DNA from: Basidiobolus meristosporus CBS 931.73
Lineage: Eukaryota > Basidiobolomycota > Basidiobolomycetes > Basidiobolales > Basidiobolaceae
DNA length: 64,000 bases
Direction of reading: 5' to 3'
Assembly: GCA_002104905.1 (NCBI GenBank)
Contig: MCFE01000218.1
Span: forward strand, 60,719 to 124,718
The notes under the pieces are model-generated. The model was given only the letters and a program-made list of their open reading frames with translations, did not search any database and was not told the origin of the DNA. Of the stretch, positions 20,610-30,884 are shown piece by piece. Both the position numbers and the translations under genes were made by a program. Position 1 is the first letter of the stretch, and every line of letters begins with the position of its first letter.

Positions 20610-21857
20610 ATGGTCCCCATACCAAGCCTCAACTCATCTTTAGTACAGCCCAGACAAAACCCATTCCCCAGCTCACAAGCACGGTCCGGACCGGAAAAGT
20701 CAATGTTGGATCCGTTTGAGTTCTTGCCAAATGATTTTAGTATGGCCCAAGTGTCTATGATGAGCCTTCATACAGATATTTGGGCACTACTGATTAATCT
20801 TGCAGAACTAGATACCTCAGAGAGTCAACAAAGATGGAAGAATTTGAGTAGAAAGCTGTGGCATGAGTTCTACATCAAGATGCCAGCCAATGTATGTAAA
20901 AAGATATATAACAAGACAAGTATTGAAATCAAGAATGAGCTGAGAGTGAGGGGATTTGACAAAGAAGCCACGCGGGAGCAATTTTGCGCACAATTTGCAC
21001 AGTACAGGCCGGAAGCGTCTGTTTGTGCCTCAACTTTGGGAACCAAAGAGATTTTGAATGAGTTTTTGCCTCAAATGACTAATGTACTACGTGATATATT
21101 AGTAGAGCTAAGTGGCTTCCGAGAGCAATATACACAGGACTCATCCAGGCAACAGCTCCAAAGTATCAGACAGAGGGTAAGTGAATACCTTGAGGAATCA
21201 GATGGTGAGCTTCAGGAGGAAGAATACAGACCGCAAGCAACATCATCCAGATTGCGCCAGCACACCTTGCTGGATTCCCTACCATCTCTTGCAATCACAG
21301 CGCGCCGGCACATGTCAGTCCAGAGTACGCCAACACCCTTTACCAGAACGCCCCGCATTGAGTCAACGCACGTCAGGTCAACGCACATGCTTCAGAGCAA
21401 AACTACAAGAACTTGCCAAACTGCTCATTTAGACACAAGTCCATTGGAGCGGACCAAGTTGCGTCAACTTGCAGCATCACATCAAACTCCGCCAAGGGCC
21501 ATATCAACACATCAAGGCACGCCTGCGCGTGCCGTTTTGCCTGACCATCAGCAAGTTACTTCTGGTGAACTGACTAATGATGACCAACATGAAGTGCCTC
21601 AACCACTGGAGCCCTTGGCAGGTAAAAGAACGCGTCAGCACGTGGCACTACAGGCCGCTTCAGTTGGTTCAGTCGGAGCAATTCAGCGCGGCCAAGCTGT
21701 AGCATTGCACTCATCAACTAGGAGGCAAAATACTGACTACAAATACACAAGTAGCCAAGATGATAGTCAGCCAGGAAGTAGTATAGTTGTGCAAAGTGAG
21801 TCACTACCAAATGCTTCAGTAGTAATTCCTGTGAGAAAAAAACCCAGGAGAAGATGA
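20610..21857 (+). CDS. Harbinger element second protein (putative DNA-binding accessory)
   Basis: 415 residues, ATG at 20610, no stops; divergent from the transposase and inside the same terminal repeats. I do not recognise a domain with certainty. The first 150 residues look folded and helical (DIWALLINLAELDTS, RWKNLSRKLWHEFYIKM, IEIKNELRVRGFDKEA); roughly residues 200-415 are low-complexity, rich in Ser, Thr, Gln, Arg and Pro, with many TRTPR/THxRST-like basic repeats and a basic C-terminus (VRKKPRRR) that could be a nuclear localisation signal. Harbinger elements in plants and animals carry a Myb/SANT-like protein that escorts the transposase to the nucleus and DNA ends; position and basic character fit this role, but no Myb repeat was identified. 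Confidence 0.65.
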   Translation: MVPIPSLNSSLVQPRQNPFPSSQARSGPEKSMLDPFEFLPNDFSMAQVSMMSLHTDIWALLINLAELDTSESQQRWKNLSRKLWHEFYIKMPANVCKKIYNKTSIEIKNELRVRGFDKEATREQFCAQFAQYRPEASVCASTLGTKEILNEFLPQMTNVLRDILVELSGFREQYTQDSSRQQLQSIRQRVSEYLEESDGELQEEEYRPQATSSRLRQHTLLDSLPSLAITARRHMSVQSTPTPFTRTPRIESTHVRSTHMLQSKTTRTCQTAHLDTSPLERTKLRQLAASHQTPPRAISTHQGTPARAVLPDHQQVTSGELTNDDQHEVPQPLEPLAGKRTRQHVALQAASVGSVGAIQRGQAVALHSSTRRQNTDYKYTSSQDDSQPGSSIVVQSESLPNASVVIPVRKKPRRR

Positions 21858-22589
21858 TGCAATTGCTTTGAATTGCTCACATTTGTAATGATCCCAACAA
21901 CCCTTTTTTTTGCAATCCAAATCAAGCCATTGCAAATCAGTGATCATCAAATTTTTGATATAAGAAATATCAAGGTCATCTCACATTTGAGACAGAACCC
22001 CTATAAATAAACACCCTGCATATATATACATCATCTGTAATACCAGTGCAGCTATTGGATCTGTTTTGCACCTACATGATTGCTTGCGTGCTGGCTATGA
22101 CACCTTGTCCAATCACTAGGATCAGGGATTTACTTGCTCAATGAGCAAAATAGGATATTTGATGGCGAATCAGGTAGCTTTTTTAGTAGTCAATGAGCCA
22201 ATTGGGGGCTGCCAGCTTCAGGATACTTTTGGACCAATTAACCACTGAGATACCGTCCAATTGGAGTGAGGGTAACCAAAATGGTAAGTATTAGTGTAGT
22301 TTATAGTGTGATACACATTTATTTCCATTTACATTAAAGAAACATATCCAAATACTGGATTTTACCTGCCATAATGGCGGTATCCGATTGCGCACGTGAT
22401 GCAAACATTACAAGTTGGCGCGATCATCCGTTCCAACCTCATTGTGTCAGATTGAGCCATAGTGTGCAAGATCGTCCGGCATAGTGCAAAATCATCCAAG
22501 AACGATCCTTCCTTCTGGTAGCTATAATATCGCACCCAATTGTTTTTTACAACTGCGGATCATGCCGCACACCCTGGCACGGAACGATG
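21858..22589. other. Harbinger right subterminal region, non-coding
   Basis: About 730 bp after the second ORF with no credible gene. At 22425-22510 there is a cluster of related words: gcgatcatccg, agatcgtccgg, aaatcatccaa, gaacgatcc. These resemble motifs between the two ORFs and may be protein-binding sites. The ORF at 22522-22725 crosses the element boundary and is not credible. Confidence 0.5.
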
Positions 22590-22600
22590 GAACAAGTCTA

Positions 22601-23170
22601 GTATATGTTTGCAAGATATATATGCTGCTACCAATACAAGGTGTATGGCACCACTGCAGGTTTAATGCTGAAAAGCTGTAGAGCTGGGGTGACTCAAGTG
22701 TGTCAAATACAGCAGCTGTGCACATATTAAGAGGTTAGTAGGCTGGCAGCCATTGTTGTTTTTATTCAAACTATATGTGGAATACTTATGTAGTGGTTGG
22801 TAAGCCAACATATTGGGGTAATTCTAAAATGCAATATATAGATAGCATAAGGGCACAAAGCAAAAGGACATACCATTTGGTAAATTGGCATAGTAGCATT
22901 ATGCAGTACTAGCTGTAGACTGCCATACTACTATTTTGCAACCAACAGATGTTCACATCACAGCTATTGAGCATTTGTCAGGTTTTCCATACCTGACATC
23001 TACATGCACTGGCTGGTTGGGTCTACCCAAATAAGTATAGGCAGCAATGAGTCTATCAGAATGCAATTCACATCCTGTCAAAAGACCCCCAAAACACTAT
23101 CCAGTCAGCTTTCCTATTTAGCACTAGAATCAGCAAAACACAGCTGTGACCCTGTCATAAGATTGTAAAG
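22601..23170 (+). mobile_element. tnp2-type transposon, copy C, right part, and flanking relic
   Basis: 22601-22810 matches copy A 8045-8215 ('tatatgtttgcaagat', 'caaactatatgtggaata', 'gtagtggttggtaa'). The remainder to 23170 has no gene; it includes an inverted counterpart (near 22880) of a sequence at about 8393. All frames are closed. Confidence 0.6.
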
Positions 23171-23960
23171 TGTATCAGTAATTCCAAGCTGCTGGCATTA
23201 CAATGGCCTTATCACAGCATCTTGATGGCTGATCCAGATTACATCCACCTGCAGCACCAAGTTTTTTTTGTAGAAGATATGTCCAAAGTTCCTGGGCCAA
23301 TGCAATGGTGTTTCTTCACTCAAGTTGCCTATATTTGCTTTGTGATATGATGGAATTTAGGTCATCTTGTATAGATTCTGATCTCTGATATCTGAAACAA
23401 TAGGGCCACTATTTAAATCATTGATCCTGCATTCAGAACTTTCAAAACTTAAACAGGGCTCATCTGCTGTGGCTTGCTACAGATTGTAGGTTCTTGGCTA
23501 TCTCTGGTACATGAAGTACATCTTTGAAGGTAGGTGTTTGGCTTCCTTCCCAGCTCCTGATGTTTACCTGAATACTTTCTTCTCCTACTGCATCAATTGT
23601 TCAATCTCCACACATGAGGGCCTACCTAAATGTGATTTCTTGATATTGGGTAAAATGTACTTGTTCAAGTGTAATGTGCTGAGATGCTCCAGAATCAATA
23701 TACCACATTTAAGAATGCTTGTTTGTGGTCATAGTCAGTGCTGATATATATTTTCTACTGTTAATTATTGCAGAATTTCCATATTTGTGCTTTTTTGGTG
23801 ATTATCTCTCCTATGAGGCACCAGTCTGATGTGTGTTCTTTGATTTTCACTAGTTGCAAAACATGTTGCTGTTGCCTTTGAAGGGTCTTGAGTACCACTT
23901 GTGTTGGTTATCATTGCTGATATATATTTCACTGTAGAATTACACTTCTATTTTCTTACC
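23171..23960 (-). pseudogene. copia-2 fragment: protease to pre-integrase (decayed)
   Basis: Minus-strand DNA homologous to 30930-31500. Shared features are 'ggtgtttcttcact', 'gatggaatttaggtcatctt', 'aggttcttggctat', 'gatgtttacctgaatactttcttctc' and 'gatgctccagaatcaat', covering the LLSVSK box and the SGASQH protease site of the copia-2 family. Stops are present throughout. A shadow ORF on the plus strand (23511-23744) is not a gene. Confidence 0.65.
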
Positions 23961-24039
23961 CTCTACTCCTATGAGTATTCTACATATAGCTTAAATCAAA
24001 TAGAACTATAGCCTTCTGATTACATGCCTCCACATACAG

Positions 24040-24446
24040 ACACACCAGTTGCCATTGACAAGTATCTATTACCCAACCTTGCTTTATTTGACCATTAGCC
24101 CACTGTTGTGGCTACTTAGCTTCACAAGGCCCAAGGCATAAGAATCTAAAAATGCACATCTATACTTCAAATTTTTGAATTCTTCATGTCTGTCCTCCAT
24201 ATGCCAGCTCATTACATCCATGACATACTGGAAGGTAGATGATTACCAGTATTGGTATATGGTAATGCTTGCAATGTGGCTTGTCTTCCTATCTCCCTAT
24301 ACATATGCTTCATAGGAAGCTCCCAAAAGGCACAGTAAGGTCCAGTGCTCTCCACATACTAAGCAAGATGGAGTAGAGAATGGATACAGTAGTAGCAGAG
24401 ATCTTTGCATGCTACTTCATGCTTACAACACAGCTGCTCAGATATC
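24040..24446 (-). mobile_element. tnp2-type transposon, copy D (fragment)
   Basis: Minus-strand remains matching copy B 16200-16560 (counterparts of 'gcttcacaaggcccaaggcataag', 'cttgtcttcctatctcc', 'aagatggagtagagaatggatacagt'). It is cut at 24446 by the insertion of an LTR element whose duplication is ATATC. Confidence 0.65.
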
Positions 24447-24796
24447 TGTTGTAATTATTGAATTGTCACCTAAATATTCATGCTAACTTAGTCACATAGA
24501 TCTTATTCTGTGATTAGCATTCTGTCCTGACTAGATTTCTTGTTGGGATTTACTTAGAATATTTTCACCAAATTGTCAGGTACCCAGATTATTATTTTTC
24601 TCAAAGTCATCCAAAAGACCCCAAACTTTGCACACATATTCTTGGGACCTTCCTTAACAAACTCTACATGTTTGTTTTCCTCTACTTTATCAAAAGTATA
24701 AATACCATACTTTTGATCAATATATCTACAAGTGAATAACATGTAAATCTTCTAGTTCTCCACATCACTTGCAATACCCCTCAGAATATTGCAACA
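24447..24796 (+). repeat. 5' LTR of the non-autonomous copia element
   Basis: 350 bp, ends TGTTG and CAACA; nearly identical to 28243-28592. It contains 'agtataaataccatac', a probable TATA region. It is related to the copia-2 LTR at 31963 in reverse complement (shared 'cttgttgggatttacttagaatatt'). Confidence 0.92.
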
Positions 24797-24808
24797 GGTT
24801 ATGAGCCC
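24797..24808 (+). promoter_or_regulatory. Primer binding site, half-tRNA(iMet) type
   Basis: GGTTATGAGCCC immediately after the 5' LTR; complementary to the anticodon stem-loop of initiator tRNA-Met, as at 14731 and 31951. Confidence 0.8.
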
Positions 24809-25809
24809 TGAGCTTGCTGTCCTCTTGGTGTCTACTATGCTTTGGATCCTTTTCTGCTAGTCTGGAGAAAGACTTTCCGCACTATTGCTCTGCTAAGGTT
24901 AAAGAAGACTACCGCTGCTAAAGGACTATGTTTATGAGGATATTGCTGTGGAGTAGAAGGCCTTGCCTTCAAAAGATGCCTTCAGTAACTATCCAAGTTA
25001 GTTATGAAGAAGAGTCAATCAAACTGGCATGTAATTGTGTCAAGAAATATAGTATGTTGGTGCTCTACCACTACTGAAGAAAATTGCGTAAATCCAGCAA
25101 TTGAGGGTCCAGATCTACAATGAAATATACTGCAATATGTATTCATATGACCCCAATTGACTGTTAGATGAGCTCTTGGATAGGATATTATCCTGAATTG
25201 CAAAAAAAAAATATATATAGATCATTATTAAATGATTGCCGGAGGAGGATTTTACCAAAAATCTGTTGCCACTTAAAATACAGCTGAGAATGCAAATACT
25301 GGAGCTGTTAGCCGCCATTCTGGACTATCTACTGATGGAAAAAGATCTCAGAAACAAGCTTCCTGAATTGTAAGGATCCCAATGATATATAATACATATA
25401 TATCCACCTGGAGTACGGATATGTACTACACAATCCATTAGAAGAATGCTATAATTGTATCAAGTGTTTTGATACCAAAACCAGTGTACCAAGAGCTAAA
25501 TATGGAGCTGTTAGATGTGCTATCACTCTGTTTAAGTCTCAAAACAGTGGGAGAAAGTATTATACAAATTTAGCAAAACAACTCATGAAGATTCTACCGC
25601 CAGCCAAAGGAGTGAAGCATATAATTGCAAGCCTGATTGGAGTATACAACCAAGCAACAGTTGGTCAGTACACAGCTAAGAGCCACTCAGAAGATAACAT
25701 AGTACTTTATACTTGTTATATATATATCACTTATTACAGTGGGAGAAAACACTTGGTGATATTTAACTTCTCTGGATCAGATCAGAAGAATTTTGATTGA
25801 TCAAGTCAC

Positions 25810-26640
25810 CGCTGTGGTGGTGTATAAGTCCAAGGGAGAGATACATCCAACACTTCTCAAGTGTTTTGTGTGTGGGGTGTTCACTGGGTGCAATAACCTC
25901 TGGCAAAAGCTTGCTAGGAATACTTGGGTTCTGTCTCTAATCTAATGTGAAGGGGAATAAAGCCACAAGCTTGTCAAGGGAAAACTATTGAGCTACAATC
26001 CCCAACTTAGTTGGCGTCTTAACAAAAGTATGTGCTGGGTTCAGCGTCCTTTGAGATGACAATGTACTAAAGCTTCCAAAGTCAAAACAACTGTAAACTC
26101 CACCAGCAGGGACTTGATAAGAATGCAGCTTTGGTCAATAGTTACAAAGACAGAAAAGTATCTTTGCCTGTACAAGAACAAACTTGGGAAAGAATCAAGT
26201 ATAATAAAAGATACCTACTCTGAGTATTCCTCACAAGTAGTGACAGCCAACTGACCTTGGAGGCACTACTTGTTTACTACAGGCAAAGATACTTTTCTGT
26301 CTTTGTAACTATTGACCAAAGCTGCATTCTTATCAAGTCCCTGCTGGTGGAGTTTACAGTTGTTTTGACTTTGGAAGCTTTAGTACATTGTCATCTCAAA
26401 GGACGCTGAACCCAGCACATACTTTTGTTAAGACGCCAACTAAGTTGGGGATTGTAGCTCAATAGTTTTCCCTTGACAAGCTTGTGGCTTTATTCCCCTT
26501 CACATTAGATTAGAGACAGAACCCAAGTATTCCTAGCAAGCTTTTGCCAGAGGTTATTGCACCCAGTGAACACCCCACACACAAAACACTTGAGAAGTGT
26601 TGGACGTATCTCTCCCTTGGACTTATACACCACCACACCG
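25810..26640. repeat. Near-perfect inverted repeat, 363-bp arms, 105-bp spacer
   Basis: 25810-26172 is the reverse complement of 26278-26640 with about two mismatches. The arms carry gypsy-type sequence: part resembles the leader/LTR of gypsy-2 (33100-33330; for example 'caatccccaactta', 'ttcagcgtcctttga', 'ctgtaaactccaccagcaggg') and part resembles the integrase-proximal region of gypsy-1 near 1820-1905 ('gggtgcaataacct'). The left arm's homology to gypsy-2 continues into the spacer, whereas the right arm stops. It lies wholly inside the non-autonomous copia element, and its transcript would fold into a long hairpin. Confidence 0.9.
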
Positions 26641-28242
26641 CCAAGTTCTGCAACTCAAAATACTGATATATTGGAGTCTGGTACCAAAGTATTGATGAAG
26701 CTAGCTATCAAATGCAGTTTATTTGATCAAATTTGGTCAACTCTATCAAAAGTTATGAATGATCTAAGTGGATGCCGATTTTGATTATTTCACTCTCAAA
26801 TAGTCAGATATTCTGGAACAATGATGTCATGGAGACTCTTGTGCTCAAAAACACCGTGGTCCCACCTGCAAGGAAGTCCAGAACCACCCCACAAAAGGAA
26901 TTATCCCTGGGTCATCAGCAGAAAAAGAAAAGAAGAAAAAATGGAAAATACTACTACTGCAAACTAGGGTACTTCCCAAATGGTGCCAAAGCTTATGTAG
27001 GCCATATTTGGACTATCTGGCAATGCAGATATGTTCTATGGAGCCTCTTGTACAAAGTTCTCAAGCTAGAAACCCCAGAAGAGCCTTGAAACTTCAACAG
27101 GATCTGTTAGATATTGTAGTATATATTGGAACAGATTATTTAGTGCAGAAGTCTTGATGTCTGCTGTCTATGGAGCTGAAAGAAAAAGGTGCAAGGATCA
27201 ACCAGATGGTTTTTATGGATTCTGAAGACACTGAGAAGATCAGTTAGCCTTGGAAACCAAGCTCAAGGTTGAAAATAACTATCAGGAGAATAAGGATAAT
27301 CAAAGCCCTTGTTAAGGAGAATCTCACTTCTGGAAAAGCGCCAATCTCTATTCTACAAGTATATTCTGATAAGACAAAAGCAGCTGTATCAATCCAAATC
27401 AGTAGAAGCACTCTAAGAATAGCTACCAAACAACCCATGGTGTTGTCCAATACCAAACTGGGTAAATCAAGAAGCAAATGGACTTTGAATCTACCGCATA
27501 TGAAGTAATCAGTCCAAAGAAAGTTATTGCTATTTAAAGAAGACAAAGATGACCATTCTAGATCATATTTGTGGATCTGAATCACTAAACAGACGTGGTT
27601 CAAGTGGGAGCAGGCCATCCCAGCTCAGAGTTGAGCAAAAACCTTCTTTTTTTGGCCATGTTATATGTGCCACAGTGCCAGGAAACAAGGATAATCCAGA
27701 TTAGGCATAAATGACAAAACCTTAACTTGACCCAAAGTAGGTCACTATTTTTTACCTCATATAGCATCTATATGATGGAAGTAACTGTCCCTGAGCCTAA
27801 TATGGACACACAGTGAAGTTGTCTAAATGGATTAGACTGTTGGCCGGAAATAAGGAAACTCCAGATCTGCCGTAAATGACAAAACCTTAACTTGACCAAA
27901 AGTAGGTCAATTTTGCTTAAATAAGAAGCATTGAATAGCCCAGAGGCTATATACTATTATTACAATCTGGCAATTAGACTCAGCTTATTATTCAAGCCCG
28001 TACAACTGATCAAAGTTGATGATAAGTATTATGATCAGATCATTCAGATTTTTAGGCATATTACTAAGTAGATATGCATACTGAATTCCAAGTTACTTGT
28101 TCTATTAAGTTGAACACAAATTCATACACCTTTGGATAATATATTAGTCCAGTATGCAAAACAGTTAAATCTTATACGCTTATTACAGATTGCACACTCA
28201 CAATATGTATTTATTACTCATGAATATTTTGTTGAGTGGGAG
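26641..28242. other. Interior of non-autonomous copia element: no gene recognised
   Basis: Short ORFs only, the longest 124 codons (27244-27618, minus strand, no recognisable domain). A basic stretch (QKKKRRKNGKYYYCKLG) near 26920-26970 looks like a fragment of a nucleic-acid-binding region but is isolated. A 36-bp word starting AAATGACAAAACCTTAACTT occurs twice, near 27709 and 27880. Confidence 0.55.
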
Positions 28243-28592
28243 TGTTGTAATTATTGAATTGTCACCTAAATATTCATGCTAACTTAGTCACATAGATCTT
28301 ATTCTGTGATTAGCATTCTGTCCTGACTAGATTTCTTGTTGGGATTTACTTAGAATATTTTCACCAAATTGTCAGGTACCCAGATTATTATTTTTCTCAA
28401 AGTCGTCCAAAAGACCCCAAACTGTGCACACATATTCTTGGGACCTTCCTTAACAAACTCTACACGTTTGTTTTCCTCTACTTTATCAAAAGTATAAATA
28501 CCATACTTTTGATCAATAAATCTACAAGTGAATAACATGTAAATCTTCTAGTTCTCCACATCACTTCCAATACTCCTCAGAATATTGCAACA
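28243..28592 (+). repeat. 3' LTR of the non-autonomous copia element
   Basis: 350-bp partner of 24447-24796; preceded by the polypurine tract at 28231-28242 and followed by ATATC. Confidence 0.92.
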
Positions 28593-28615
28593 ATATCAAG
28601 ACCTCATGACATTCT

Positions 28616-28983
28616 TGTTGAGATATTGGACTATTTGGTATTGATCAGCAGCTAAAAATTTACTCAACAATTCTAGACTAGTCCTGGTAGTTGTAGAACT
28701 AGTTTTCAGCCCCAACTTTGCCAGTTTTTTCTGATCTATGATCCTATTGTTATTCCCCTATAGTCACAATTAGATTAACACATTTTACCAAGCATTATGT
28801 ACTAACCCAGAAACTGTTACCATGTGCTCCTGAATGTTAAGATACCCTCCTTACTTAGTGTTACAGCTGTATTAATTATAAAGCGGTATACATACTGATC
28901 CTCTATGAATAAACAACAGATTAATTACTATCAATATTTTTTGACAAGTTCTTCATATCTAAGGCACTTCTTAAATTGCAACA
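28616..28983 (+). repeat. Solo LTR of copia-1, opposite orientation
   Basis: 368 bp from TGTTGAGATATTGGAC to AAATTGCAACA. Its reverse complement aligns with the copia-1 LTRs at 10373 and 14743 (shared 'ccaatatttcaaca' end, 'gctgctgaatgatacc', 'aggagcattctgtaacagtttc'). The flanks ATTCT (28611-28615) and ATTCA (28984-28988) look like a target duplication with one change. No internal region is present, so it is the product of LTR-LTR recombination. Confidence 0.8.
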
Positions 28984-30200
28984 ATTCATGACCTTTCATG
29001 ATCTGGCCCAATCAAGTTGGTGAGGAAATCAAGTTTCTTCTGAAAAGTTTTACTACCTTCCAGCAACTTCTGGATAGCTACAAGTCTATGTTACCAATGG
29101 AACAATGAATGGAAGCAACCCCTTAGAGTCTATGTAGCTCAATACTACATATGGTAATAGCATATCACATAACCTAGTCACATGATTGGCAGGCTCTTGG
29201 CATATCCCTGTATGACTTCCCAATCTGCTCTTTAGTATAGTTCTATCTTGGAGCACTTACTGTGCCTCACCCCCAAATCTCATCAGTATTAACCAATATC
29301 TCTTGGCATCCATATTGCCAAATAGTATATATAGTTCTATCCCCTCTTATTTATTCCACAGTCTGATAAACACAGGTCTTGACTAAACAGCATTGCCTTA
29401 GAAATCAACCTTGCCATATTGATCCAGATATAAGTCCTTTCCTGGTCTTGCCTGGCCTAGCTCTACTCTCTTACCTTGTGTCAATTCATAACAACTATAT
29501 CTGACTACTCTTGACTTACCTGTAGATCTCTGCCTTCTACCCAAAGTTCTTGAGTAGAACTTGTAAAGGAATACCCACCATAAGTATCACCCTCATTCTT
29601 TCCCTAGTCTTTTCCTTTAATGGCAAAGATACTTTATCTTTGTTAAACTATTGGCCAAAGCTGCAATCACTTTATTACCCTGCTGGTGTAGTTTACAGTT
29701 ATTACAGTATTGAAACCTTAGTATAATACTCTACCAAAGGACTAAGCAAGGAAACACACCTGGGTCCATGAGTGCTTCTGAATCTCAGCTACTAGCTAAT
29801 GACTTGAGCCTTGGGGGCGATTCTGCCCTTATTAGTAAGCTTAAAGATGGGCTCAGTGACAAAGTCAGTGACTTACTACTCATACTCCCTAATCTAACTA
29901 CCCTAGGTGAAGCTATGTATCAAGCAATCTAATGTGACAATTGCCTTATCCAGCAGAAACAGAAGTTCCAACATACTTATCAACCAACCTCTTTCCCAGT
30001 AATCCAGCCTCCCAGCACTAAGCCTGATGATCCTTTACAAACTGACAGTGCCAATCCAAGAAACATATAAAAGAAGAAAGATCTAGACATAAACAGGCAC
30101 ACCTCTGTCTTTATTGTTGCCAACCAGACCACTTTGACAAGTCTTGTCCTAACAAGATGTCCAGCTTCAAGCTCCTGCAATCATCCACTTAATAGCCATC
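28984..30200 (+). mobile_element. gypsy-2 fragment: LTR and gag C-terminus (plus strand)
   Basis: 28984-29760 is the reverse complement homologue of the LTR region at about 33200-34050 ('cacatgattggcagg', 'gtgcctcacccc', 'ctgataaacacaggtcttg', 'accctgctggtgtagtttacagtt'). It passes directly into a gag C-terminal fragment (29760-30170) reading SASESQLLANDLSLGGDSALISKLKDGLSDKVSDLLL, which matches the gag at 32361-33080. The first two-thirds of gag is missing, so an internal deletion joined LTR to gag. Stops are present. Confidence 0.7.
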
Positions 30201-30293
30201 TCCAGAACTGCTTGTAAGCTCCAGTGTCCAGTTAGCTTTGTTATTTTAAAGTCTGTATGCCTTACTCATTGCAGTAGTCCAAAAATATGCATT

Positions 30294-30753
30294 TTACACT
30301 TTTTGGCTCAAATTTTGACTGATTTCCAGGCAGTTTCTTGGCATCTGCTGTGCACCCAAATATTTTATATGTTCTGCGCTTAGTGTGTATCCAAACCATG
30401 TCTCACATGGAGAAGAATCATGAAGTATACTGTCATAACCACTATTTCTAAGGTATACAGCTGTAGTAATTGACTCCACCCATAAATCGTAGGATAACTT
30501 TTGAACATGGATCATCAATCTTGCCATATCTATTATTGACCTGCTTGCATATTCTGCTACTCCTTTTTGCTGTGGGGAGAATGGTGCAGTAATCATGCTT
30601 TATCTCATGAATTTTGCGGATGTGGATGAAGAGTTTTGAGGTATATTCTCCACTATTTTCAGAGCCTATTTTCTTGATTTTTTCACCAGTAATTCTCTCC
30701 ACATTGGCTTTAAGCTCCCTGAACTTAGACAGAGCTTCTTCCTTCCTCTGCAT
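30294..30753 (-). pseudogene. copia-2 integrase core (frameshifted)
   Basis: 30448-30753 reads QRKEEALSKFRELKANVERITGEKIKKIGSENSGEYTS, where the usual SDNGGEY is changed to SENSGEY. 30294-30596 continues in another frame with TAPFSPQQKGVAEYASRSIIDMARLMIH and HDSSPCETWFGY, typical of the copia integrase (TP..PQQNGVAER...). Both changes indicate inactivity. Confidence 0.8.
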
Positions 30754-30884
30754 GAAGTAGACCCAAATGTATCATTTATTATCCTCAATAAAACTGATTA
30801 AATACTTCATCCCACTTAAGGATAAATTTAGCATAGGTCTACACAGTACCAAGTGATTTAGATTTAATTTTTTCTTAGTTTTGA

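Larger units (their letters stand above)
19202..22600. mobile_element. PIF/Harbinger-type DNA transposon with two intact ORFs
   Basis: A 3.4-kb element inserted in tnp2 copy C. Its ends are inverted repeats: TAGACTTGTTC at 19202-19212 and GAACAAGTCTA at 22590-22600; homology continues imperfectly for about 33 bp (GTGCCA and GTG blocks on both sides). In copy A the uninterrupted target reads 'gcaaccaagtatatg', whereas here AGTA appears on both sides, consistent with a short TA-containing target duplication. It encodes a minus-strand DDE transposase and a plus-strand second protein, divergently arranged as is typical for Harbinger elements, with about 360 bp between them. Both ORFs are free of stops, so it may be recent. 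Confidence 0.82.
24447..28592 (+). mobile_element. Young non-autonomous copia-type LTR element (LARD-like)
   Basis: Two 350-bp LTRs (24447-24796, 28243-28592; TGTTG...CAACA) differ at about six positions by eye and are flanked by a perfect 5-bp duplication ATATC (24442-24446 and 28593-28597). The half-tRNA(iMet) primer site GGTTATGAGCCC follows the left LTR directly and a polypurine tract GTTGAGTGGGAG precedes the right LTR, so orientation is plus. The 3.4-kb interior has no ORF above 125 codons, no recognisable gag, protease, RT or integrase, and contains gypsy-derived sequence as a long inverted repeat. The combination of recent LTRs and non-coding interior suggests mobilisation in trans by a related copia element; the copia-2 family (LTR at 31963) is the closest relative seen. 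Confidence 0.85.

Noticed and set aside
25810-26640. Palindrome as terminal inverted repeats of a separate foldback transposon
   Set aside because: The arms consist of recognisable gypsy sequence, one arm continues into the spacer as gypsy-like sequence, and no target duplication was seen at 25810/26640.
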